A stretch of 9,358 nt of DNA from an uncultured Eubacteriales bacterium (GTDB taxonomy: Bacteria > Bacillota > Clostridia > Oscillospirales > Acutalibacteraceae). Below are positions 1-4,362 of the stretch, piece by piece. The stretch spans positions 1-9,358 of the forward strand of contig CAKVBG010000043.1 of assembly GCA_934725345.1 (NCBI GenBank), written 5' to 3'. Position numbers and translations under genes: made by a program. A model generated the notes under the pieces. It searched no databases, was not told where the DNA came from, and worked only from the letters and a program-made list of their open reading frames with translations. Numbering within the stretch: position 1 is the stretch's first letter; every line of letters begins with the position of its first letter.

Positions 1-183
1 AATCAAGTGATATATGGTATTGAAGTAGTTTCGTTCTCCGAGGATAAAAACGAAGTCGAAAAAATAGAAAATGTTTCTTATGAAAAAGATAAAGTTATGA
101 ATATAATTACTCTACTATATGAAAATGCAGTAGATATAACTCATTTTAAAGACGTTGTGGAAGACTACATAAGCGCTTTATAA
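1..183 (+). CDS. C-terminal end of a small DUF6514-like protein (partial, start outside window)
   Basis: An open frame runs from the first base to a TAA stop and gives the last 60 residues of a protein whose start lies to the left. It begins NQVIYGIEVVSFSED and ends HFKDVVEDYISAL. The pattern of a YGIE-type strand, a short acidic/lysine linker, a helix (DKVMNIITLLYENAV) and a closing 'h-h-x-DVVEDYI' helix resembles from memory DUF6514, a small family of unknown function found mainly in Clostridia. No catalytic motif, signal peptide or membrane segment is visible in the part present. It reads toward the tRNA-Leu gene but that gene has its own promoter, so they need not be co-transcribed. I see no convincing terminator after it. 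The frame is secure because of composition and the clean stop; the family name is recognition by pattern, not by search. Confidence 0.65.
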   Translation, partial: NQVIYGIEVVSFSEDKNEVEKIENVSYEKDKVMNIITLLYENAVDITHFKDVVEDYISAL

Positions 184-191
184 TCCTGCGG

Positions 192-224
192 CTCAAAGGA
201 AATTTTATATATTTCACGGTTGAG
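192..224 (+). other. Possible imperfect stem-loop in the gap after the DUF6514-like gene
   Basis: Outer arms CTCAA (192-196) and TTGAG (220-224) enclose inner arms GAAAT (199-203) and ATTTC (211-215), separated by a small asymmetric internal loop. No T-run follows, so it is not a standard intrinsic terminator. The rest of 184-288 holds nothing I can identify. A chance structure in AT-rich DNA is quite possible. Confidence 0.2.
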
Positions 225-288
225 ATGTATAAAATAAACTCACTTTGACGGTATCTTTTTAAGTTATTTTGAAATTTAAAATTATATA

Positions 289-317
289 TTGACATTCCTT
301 TTTCGATTTGATATAAT
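289..317 (+). promoter_or_regulatory. Perfect-consensus extended -10 promoter of tRNA-Leu
   Basis: TTGACA at 289-294 and TATAAT at 312-317 are separated by exactly 17 bases. TGA directly precedes the -10 (TGATATAAT), giving an extended -10. The tRNA begins 27 bases after the -10, leaving a short 5' leader of about 20 bases to be processed. A full match to the vegetative sigma factor consensus is expected for a stable-RNA gene. Confidence 0.9.
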
Positions 318-343
318 TCAAGTCGTTAGAGGTTTGCATGTTA

Positions 344-430
344 GCCGCTGTGATGAAATTGGTAGACATAAGAGACTCAAAATCTCTCGGTAGCAATACC
401 ATGTCGGTTCGAGTCCGACCAGCGGTACCA
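344..430 (+). tRNA. tRNA-Leu, anticodon CAA
   Basis: An 87-base class II tRNA with an encoded CCA end. The acceptor stem is GCCGCTG (344-350) with CAGCGGT (420-426), closed by one G-U pair, followed by discriminator A427 and CCA. The D stem is ATG/CAT (353-355, 367-369) with GG in the loop. The anticodon stem is AGAGA/TCTCT (371-375, 383-387) around loop CTCAAAA, so the anticodon is CAA at 378-380, reading UUG leucine codons. The long variable arm pairs GGTA with TACC (389-392, 397-400). The T arm is GTCGG-TTCGAGT-CCGAC (403-419). The long variable arm and discriminator A are both as expected for tRNA-Leu. It is a single tRNA with its own promoter and terminator. Confidence 0.97.
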
Positions 431-441
431 TAGGAAGTGTG

Positions 442-476
442 TCCACCTATTTTTGAGTGTAGGTGGATTTCATTTT
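442..476 (+). terminator. Intrinsic terminator after tRNA-Leu
   Basis: An 8-bp stem TCCACCTA (442-449) and TAGGTGGA (460-467) with a 10-base loop is followed by TTTCATTTT. It lies 11 bases after the tRNA CCA end. The T-run is interrupted by CA, so strength is uncertain. Confidence 0.75.
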
Positions 477-576
477 GGTTATTTTAGTTGGTGGGAAGTA
501 GTTATGTTTTAAAATATTTAATTTCCAATATTATTGCACTTAAGCAGTTTGATGTATATACTATGATATAGGTATC

Positions 577-633
577 TTGACAAACAAGAGTAATCTCAAT
601 AGTATTTGAAAAGGCGTTCTTTAGCATTATAAA
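577..633 (+). promoter_or_regulatory. Promoter region of the acyl carrier protein gene (two candidates)
   Basis: Two overlapping sigma-A-like promoters can be read. The nearer has TTGAAA at 606-611, a 16-base spacer and TATAAA at 628-633, giving a leader of about 20 bases. The farther has TTGACA at 577-582, a 17-base spacer and TAGTAT at 600-605. The nearer has the better -10 and the farther the better -35, so I cannot decide which is used; both may be. Confidence 0.6.
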
Positions 634-660
634 ATAAATATTGTGAAAGGGGAATGAAAA

Positions 661-903
661 ATGGTATTAGAAAGGTTAAAAGCCATTTTGAGTGAGCAAT
701 TTGATGTGGAGGAGTCCAAAATTACTCCTGAAACTAAGTTAATCGAAGACTTAGAAGCAGATTCTTTAGATTTAGTAGATCTAATTTCTTCTGTTGAAGA
801 TGAATTTGATATAGAAGCCGAAGATGAGGTAATGGCATCCATAGTGACAGTAGGAGATATTGCCAACTATATATGCGACGCAACTGGGCTGGCTCATGAT
901 TAA
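661..903 (+). CDS. acpP: Acyl carrier protein (AcpP-type)
   Basis: This 80-residue, strongly acidic protein has the four-helix acyl carrier protein layout. The prosthetic-group motif is ADSLD at residues 33-37, with Ser35 as the predicted attachment site for 4'-phosphopantetheine. The helix II region that follows (LVDLISSVEDEFDIE) and the closing VGDIANYI helix are typical. In this family the holo form carries growing acyl chains as thioesters in the cytoplasm during type II fatty acid synthesis. The ATG start is fixed by an AAAGGGGA ribosome-binding site at 646-653, 7-8 bases upstream. Length matches the family norm. The gene stands alone between tRNA-Leu and a convergent island, with its own promoter and terminator; no fab genes are present. 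A specialised carrier protein cannot be wholly excluded, but the sequence looks like the general fatty-acid type. Confidence 0.95.
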   Translation: MVLERLKAILSEQFDVEESKITPETKLIEDLEADSLDLVDLISSVEDEFDIEAEDEVMASIVTVGDIANYICDATGLAHD

Positions 904-936
904 TCTTATTAAAAGTTAAATATGTATCTTATAGAA

Positions 937-966
937 TCCACTCGTAAATCGGGTGGACATTTTTTA
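937..966 (+). terminator. Intrinsic terminator after acpP
   Basis: An 8-bp stem TCCACTCG (937-944) and CGGGTGGA (950-957), with one T-G pair and a 5-base loop, is followed by CA and six T residues. It lies 34 bases after the acpP stop. Confidence 0.88.
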
Positions 967-1013
967 TAATATAAATGATAATAAACATTGTTTTGCATTT
1001 TTCAATTTTAAGC

Positions 1014-1044
1014 ATAAAAAATAGCCTCTACAAAGTGGAGGCTA
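1014..1044 (-). terminator. Intrinsic terminator after the exported acetyltransferase gene
   Basis: On the minus strand a 10-bp stem (TAGCCTCCAC / GTAGAGGCTA, one wobble pair, 3-base loop, plus-strand 1022-1044) is followed by a run of six T (plus-strand A-run ending at 1021). It begins 35 bases after the stop codon. On the plus strand no T-run follows, so it acts for the minus-strand gene. It faces the acpP terminator across about 55 bases. Confidence 0.9.
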
Positions 1045-1079
1045 AAATCAATTGTGGGGATAAATCAAACTTTTATGTA

Positions 1080-1751
1080 CTATTTAAATTCGTATCTATA
1101 CATTTTTTCAGGTCCAAAAGGAGTTGTTATGATTTTTTCATCGGTAACGAATCCGGCTTTTAGAACTGAATTTCTTGAAGCTAAATTTTCAGGTTTACTG
1201 GTTGAAATCAAATGACTATAGTTATAAATTCCAGAAGTTTTTAGGCTTTGTAAAAGTGATACTACTGTTTGAGCGCAAAACGTACCGAGTCCTTTACCTG
1301 CAAATTTTTTATCTATAACACGTCCAATTTCCGGCTGAACACCAGAACATCTTAGCGGTCCTACTCCAATAAATCCAGCTGGTTCACCTTCGCTTAAAAG
1401 GATAAATGCCAGTGAATTTGGAGTATCTGAATTCCACATCCTTGATAAGCGTCCTTCAAAAGCTTTCTTAGCTCCATCTTCGGTACTCAAAGTTCCATGG
1501 CCATAATATTTCATATGCTCAGCGTTTTCTGGGTTTGAGTAAAGATCTGTGTAAAAATCCTGATATTTAGACGTCATAGGCACAAGTTCTTTTTTTTCGT
1601 CTTTGGATATCAGCAAGGAATGTAGTTGCTCTGAGTCCATTTTTAATTTGTCTGCCAATTTACAAGTGCTTTCAGGCGGAGCTGCAAACACATGTGTACA
1701 AAAAAATAAAGCACTTAAAGTTAATGCAATGAACTTAAATTTCTTAAACAT
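1080..1751 (-). CDS. GNAT-family N-acetyltransferase with a Sec signal peptide
   Basis: This 223-residue protein starts with a clear signal peptide: MFKKFKF, a hydrophobic core (IALTLSALFFCTHV) and a likely cut after VFA (residue 23). LFFC does not fit a lipobox. The rest reads as a GNAT fold of the RimJ/Acetyltransf_3 kind. The acetyl-CoA loop is FAGKGLG at about 150-156, in the frame EIGRVIDKKFAGKGLG, and a second conserved block, ENLASRNSVLKAGF, spans about 188-201. Family members move acetyl groups from acetyl-CoA to amines in the cytoplasm, so an exported one is odd. The ATG at 1751 is chosen because AAAAGGGG sits 7 bases upstream; an in-frame ATG at 1811 lies upstream of the predicted promoter. 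It has its own promoter and a strong terminator, so it is probably a single-gene transcript. Substrate unknown. The fold is fairly sure, export is likely, and activity outside the cell is inference. Confidence 0.82.
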   Translation of the reverse strand: MFKKFKFIALTLSALFFCTHVFAAPPESTCKLADKLKMDSEQLHSLLISKDEKKELVPMTSKYQDFYTDLYSNPENAEHMKYYGHGTLSTEDGAKKAFEGRLSRMWNSDTPNSLAFILLSEGEPAGFIGVGPLRCSGVQPEIGRVIDKKFAGKGLGTFCAQTVVSLLQSLKTSGIYNYSHLISTSKPENLASRNSVLKAGFVTDEKIITTPFGPEKMYRYEFK

Positions 1752-1758
1752 AAAACGA

Positions 1759-1766
1759 CCCCTTTT
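1759..1766 (-). promoter_or_regulatory. Ribosome-binding site that sets the acetyltransferase start
   Basis: AAAAGGGG on the minus strand lies 7 bases before the ATG at 1751. This makes the signal peptide the true N-terminus rather than the longer frame that opens at 1811. Confidence 0.8.
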
Positions 1767-1779
1767 CTCAATTTGTAAC

Positions 1780-1808
1780 ATCATATCATATTTTGAAACT
1801 AAAATCAA
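1780..1808 (-). promoter_or_regulatory. Promoter of the exported acetyltransferase gene
   Basis: On the minus strand, TTGATT (1808-1803), a 17-base spacer and TATGAT (1785-1780) form a sigma-A-type promoter, with TGA just before the -10 (extended -10). The predicted leader is about 22 bases. TATGAT occurs twice in overlapping register, but only the downstream copy has correct spacing. Confidence 0.8.
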
Positions 1809-1811
1809 CAA

Positions 1812-1834
1812 AATAATCCATAGTACGGATCATT
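1812..1834 (-). terminator. Weak candidate terminator after the 624-residue secreted protein gene
   Basis: On the minus strand AATGATCC pairs with GGATTATT (8 bp with one G-U, 7-base loop), then TTGTTGATTTT follows. It lies about 20 bases after the stop. The stem is AT-rich and the T-run is broken, so some read-through into the acetyltransferase gene is likely. Its T-rich tail contains that gene's -35 element. Confidence 0.4.
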
Positions 1835-1854
1835 AAATTATTATACAAAGTAAT

Positions 1855-3729
1855 CTAGTTATAGGGATTAGAAGTGGTCTTAATTTTTAGATTACCTTCA
1901 AGTGGATCAAACGAACGCTTACCATCATCATATAAATAAGTAATATTAGAACCTAATAATCTCCACGCTACTTCTGGAACCGCAAAATGATGTCCACAGA
2001 ACTCAACCTTTGTAAGACGACGATTGAGTATACTTTTTAGTTCAACAGGGCCACCTAAAATATCTTCGATTTTCTGAAGAAAATGTCCAGAATCAATGAC
2101 ACCTCTATCATAACCTGTAAAAGTCAAATGTTTCAAAGGTAAATTTTGTATAACAGCCATTCTAAAAAGCGCATCCAAAGTACGATCTCTCAAATCCATT
2201 ACTAAACTATCAAACTGAATTTCGATAAACTCTTTACTTCTTAAGATTGAAATTAATTTGCTCGGTACGGCAGCATCAAGAAACTCGTAATTATCACCAC
2301 GTACAAATGCTTTGTCGTATCTTATATCAATTAAAATCCTGATCGTTGTATCTTTTTGATTCTGCTTCTTGATTTCATTTAGGATATCTATATTATCAGA
2401 AAGTTTTTTTAAGAACTCTATACTTCTAGGTGAGTTGAAACACAACGAGTTTAAACCATGTGAATTTACAACTATAGTCTCCAAACCAGAAACAAGTCTC
2501 AAAGCTTCAGGGTTAATATTTATAAATTGTTCTATGTTCATAGTTTTCAATTGCTGAAGAGCAATTATAGATTTTTTACAAACGCTATTAAAGTTTCTTT
2601 GCAGAGGAGGATTATGAATGTCACAATTTTGTGCATAAAGAAACACATTATGCAAATAAACAGGCTCTAATCGTGTTTCCGCCCTATCAGTATTTTTTGG
2701 AAGAACTGAGGTAGCAAAACCAGTGTTGGTAGGATTAAGCTGATTGCTTATTAATATTTCTCTATTATAATTAAATTCTCTTCCAAAAAAATCTTTCAAA
2801 ATTTGCACATCTTGATTAACAGAAGGAGACGTACTAAAAATCACTACATTCTCTAAAGGAGATTTTCCAGTAAATTCTGCGTACATGGGGTTGTCATTTT
2901 CAAATACACATTTCAAAGCTTCACCACAACGACGGAAATTGCGCTTACGAAGAAATCCTTCCGCCCGTCGTACTCCTGAAGTATTTCTGATCCAATCATT
3001 CGCTGTGAACGTAGGGGTAGTATAAACTAGTAAAGAGTTAGTATTTTCCAATTTATGTTTGCTAATGATCCATCTATAAACATCCATTATGTTAAGTACA
3101 CTATTTCCAGATGTATCGTAAGGATCGGGGGCAAAAGGCATTATGTAGTCAAATGAAAGGCTAACATCACGAGATCCTATATTTGTTAAAATATCGTAGA
3201 ACCAACTAGATTGGATTTTCCACTGATATGTCACACCACATGTACTACCACCCCATAAACCTACAACTTTCATTTGAGGGTCAGGTTCGTTGTACATTTG
3301 AACTCTTAGGTCACGATTACTAATAGCTTCTTTGACTATTATGTCGTATAAATGCTTGTAAGAAAGTCTAACATTTCTTACCGGACTATTTCTTCTTTCC
3401 AAAAGATTAAACATTTCATCTCTAAACTTAGGCATTTCCAAAGTAGGAACTTGAGAAAGATCTAGCACGCCATCCCTACTAATGTGATTTTCCAAATAGC
3501 TTCTGATCTGTTCTTTCTCTGTTTTGTTCATAGTTTCTAGTAGAAGATTGCCGTCTTCTGGTGGCTGATCAACTGCAGAACCGGGGGCAGGCGCAGGCGC
3601 GCTTTGTGTGGTCTGTCCGGACATTTTGTCATCTCCACCAGGCGTAGCATAGATCGGAGTAGCCACAGCCATCAATGATGGAAGCACAAACGTGCCAAGT
3701 AAAATTTTTGCAATAGTGTTGTTTTTCAC
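1855..3729 (-). CDS. Sec-secreted protein of unknown function (624 residues)
   Basis: I do not recognise this family. Starting at GTG 3729, residues 1-28 form a signal peptide: KNN, a hydrophobic core (IAKILLGTFVLPSLMAVA) and a likely cut after PIYA. Residues 29-62 are a flexible Gly/Ser/Pro/Ala linker including SAPAPAPG. The remaining 560 residues look globular, with no further membrane segment and no anchor (no LPXTG, choline or SLH repeat) visible. Seven cysteines occur (about 164, 268, 274, 369, 384, 430, 578), so disulfides are possible. The C-terminal half has strand-like pieces such as LKHLTFTGYDRG and LTKVEFCGHHF beside leucine-rich helices, loosely like an irregular leucine-rich repeat solenoid; that is weak inference. 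GTG is chosen because GGAGG lies 8 bases upstream; the ATG at 3744 precedes that site and the one at 3735 is too close. It has its own promoter and is probably released outside the cell. Confidence 0.85.
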   Translation of the reverse strand: MKNNTIAKILLGTFVLPSLMAVATPIYATPGGDDKMSGQTTQSAPAPAPGSAVDQPPEDGNLLLETMNKTEKEQIRSYLENHISRDGVLDLSQVPTLEMPKFRDEMFNLLERRNSPVRNVRLSYKHLYDIIVKEAISNRDLRVQMYNEPDPQMKVVGLWGGSTCGVTYQWKIQSSWFYDILTNIGSRDVSLSFDYIMPFAPDPYDTSGNSVLNIMDVYRWIISKHKLENTNSLLVYTTPTFTANDWIRNTSGVRRAEGFLRKRNFRRCGEALKCVFENDNPMYAEFTGKSPLENVVIFSTSPSVNQDVQILKDFFGREFNYNREILISNQLNPTNTGFATSVLPKNTDRAETRLEPVYLHNVFLYAQNCDIHNPPLQRNFNSVCKKSIIALQQLKTMNIEQFININPEALRLVSGLETIVVNSHGLNSLCFNSPRSIEFLKKLSDNIDILNEIKKQNQKDTTIRILIDIRYDKAFVRGDNYEFLDAAVPSKLISILRSKEFIEIQFDSLVMDLRDRTLDALFRMAVIQNLPLKHLTFTGYDRGVIDSGHFLQKIEDILGGPVELKSILNRRLTKVEFCGHHFAVPEVAWRLLGSNITYLYDDGKRSFDPLEGNLKIKTTSNPYN

Positions 3730-3737
3730 TATCATAA

Positions 3738-3742
3738 CCTCC
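3738..3742 (-). promoter_or_regulatory. Ribosome-binding site selecting a GTG start for the secreted protein
   Basis: GGAGG on the minus strand is 8 bases from GTG (3729) but only 2 bases from the in-frame ATG at 3735, and it lies within codons 1-3 of the frame opened by the ATG at 3744. GTG is therefore the best-placed start and gives a cleaner signal peptide. Confidence 0.75.
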
Positions 3743-3763
3743 ATTAATTTATTATAAATTAAT
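3743..3763 (-). promoter_or_regulatory. AT-only perfect palindrome at the transcription start of the secreted protein gene
   Basis: Arms ATTAATTTA (3743-3751) and TAAATTAAT (3755-3763) match perfectly around TTA. The repeat overlaps the end of the -10 and covers the predicted transcription start near 3755, a classic operator position. It contains only A and T, so chance is a serious alternative. Confidence 0.35.
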
Positions 3764-3790
3764 TATAACTCTATTTTTGCTATTTGTAAA
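3762..3790 (-). promoter_or_regulatory. Promoter of the 624-residue secreted protein gene
   Basis: On the minus strand, TTTACA (3790-3785), a 17-base spacer and TATAAT (3767-3762) give a near-consensus sigma-A promoter. The predicted leader is about 25 bases to the GTG start. It lies downstream of the peptide gene's terminator, so the two genes are transcribed separately. Confidence 0.85.
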
Positions 3791-3867
3791 TAGTTTTTTA
3801 TAATTTTATTATTTTCACAAAAAATAAGATAGTTTAATTTGCTATGTTAATATTATGAACATTATTT

Positions 3868-3899
3868 TAAAAAATAAAAACACCGCCCAAAGCGGTGTT
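3868..3899 (-). terminator. Intrinsic terminator after the leader-peptide gene
   Basis: On the minus strand AACACCGC pairs with GCGGTGTT (8 bp, 5-base loop; plus-strand 3879-3899), followed by TTTATTTTTT-type sequence. It starts 24 bases after the stop. As polC has no visible terminator of its own, this one may also end the ispG-polC transcript. Confidence 0.9.
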
Positions 3900-3923
3900 A
3901 AATTAGCAAAACTATTTATACAG

Positions 3924-4274
3924 TTATTTAAGGTTTCTAGCCATGTCCATAATTTCTCTCATCTCACGAGCTTTGGCTTTTTTAGATCTAACATCTAACC
4001 ACTGCTTGAATTTAAGCAACCCCGCTCCAATGCCCATTGGCACCAACGAAGACACAGCAGATCCTACTACTGCTGTAGCTGCTGCAATGTTCATCTGATT
4101 ATAATCAGCACCGTCGTTTTCAGCAGCAGACATCGCCCCGAATGCACTTCCTATCATCGGCATTCCACCGACAGCAAGCCCTGTTAGAACTGCTTCTCCG
4201 TCAGAAAATTTGTCGCCACCAGCTCCAGCTATAGTTTCTAATTCTTTTTCTGAAACTTCAAAAATATTTTTCAT
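3924..4274 (-). CDS. Bacteriocin-like peptide precursor with double-glycine-type leader
   Basis: This 116-residue product opens with MKNIFEVSEKELETIAGAGG, which matches the double-glycine leader pattern (xSxxELxxIxG-G/A) used by peptides cut and exported by C39-peptidase ABC transporters. Aligned to the pattern, cleavage falls after Gly17-Ala18; Gly19-Gly20 is the alternative. The core has two Gly/Ala-rich hydrophobic stretches (about 28-50 and 62-87) with small-residue spacing (AVGG, IGSAFGA, GIGAG) that could form packed membrane helices, then a basic helix (about 88-116: KFKQWLDVRSKKAKAR). There is no cysteine, so a lantibiotic is unlikely. Start 4274 is set by AGGAGG 6 bases upstream; the upstream in-frame ATG at 4325 lies before the -10. 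It has its own promoter and terminator. No transporter, immunity or maturation gene is in the window. Class II bacteriocin or signal peptide is inference; a small membrane protein is the alternative. Confidence 0.75.
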   Translation of the reverse strand: MKNIFEVSEKELETIAGAGGDKFSDGEAVLTGLAVGGMPMIGSAFGAMSAAENDGADYNQMNIAAATAVVGSAVSSLVPMGIGAGLLKFKQWLDVRSKKAKAREMREIMDMARNLK

Positions 4275-4280
4275 ATAAAT

Positions 4281-4286
4281 CCTCCT
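4281..4286 (-). promoter_or_regulatory. Perfect ribosome-binding site of the leader-peptide gene
   Basis: AGGAGG on the minus strand lies 6 bases before the ATG at 4274. It fixes the leader at MKNIFEVSEKEL rather than a 17-residue longer form. Confidence 0.9.
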
Positions 4287-4315
4287 AAAATATTTATTAA
4301 CCTCTTTATGGTCTA

Positions 4316-4344
4316 ATGATAACATAATTTTTGATTTTTGTCAA
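4316..4344 (-). promoter_or_regulatory. Strong promoter of the leader-peptide gene
   Basis: On the minus strand, TTGACA (4344-4339), a 17-base spacer and TATCAT (4321-4316) form a near-consensus sigma-A promoter just 18 bases after the polC stop. The leader is about 35 bases. This predicts a transcript of about 440 bases ending at the 3868-3899 terminator. Confidence 0.87.
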
Positions 4345-4357
4345 GTATAAAATCAAA
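4330..4357 (-). repeat. Inverted repeat bracketing the -35 box of the leader-peptide promoter
   Basis: Perfect 9-bp arms TTTGATTTT (4330-4338) and AAAATCAAA (4349-4357) flank a 10-base centre that begins with the -35 hexamer. One arm lies in the promoter spacer and the other just upstream of the -35, as a repressor or activator site might. Each arm has only one G/C pair, so chance is possible. It has no T-run, so it is not a good polC terminator. Confidence 0.35.
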
Positions 4358-4362
4358 TTTTT

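Noticed and set aside
344..476. tRNA-Leu as an integration site
   Set aside because: No integrase, no duplicated tRNA 3' end and no mobile-element sequence were found in the window; the downstream hairpin is a terminator.
552..576. Possible palindromic operator upstream of acpP around CTATGATATAG
   Set aside because: Arms extend only 4 bp perfectly, and the sequence does not resemble the known FapR operator; too weak to call.
627..866. 79-codon minus-strand open frame opposite acpP
   Set aside because: Serine/threonine-rich shadow of the acidic acyl carrier protein gene; no ribosome-binding site and no plausible protein character.
975..1163. 62-codon plus-strand open frame after acpP
   Set aside because: It runs across a minus-strand terminator and the end of the acetyltransferase gene and has no ribosome-binding site.
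1752..1811. Longer N-terminus for the acetyltransferase starting at 1811
   Set aside because: The extra 20 codons include the promoter and ribosome-binding site, and would bury the signal peptide.
4275..4325. Longer N-terminus for the leader peptide starting at 4325
   Set aside because: That ATG lies between the -35 and -10 of the peptide promoter, and AGGAGG points to the start at 4274.
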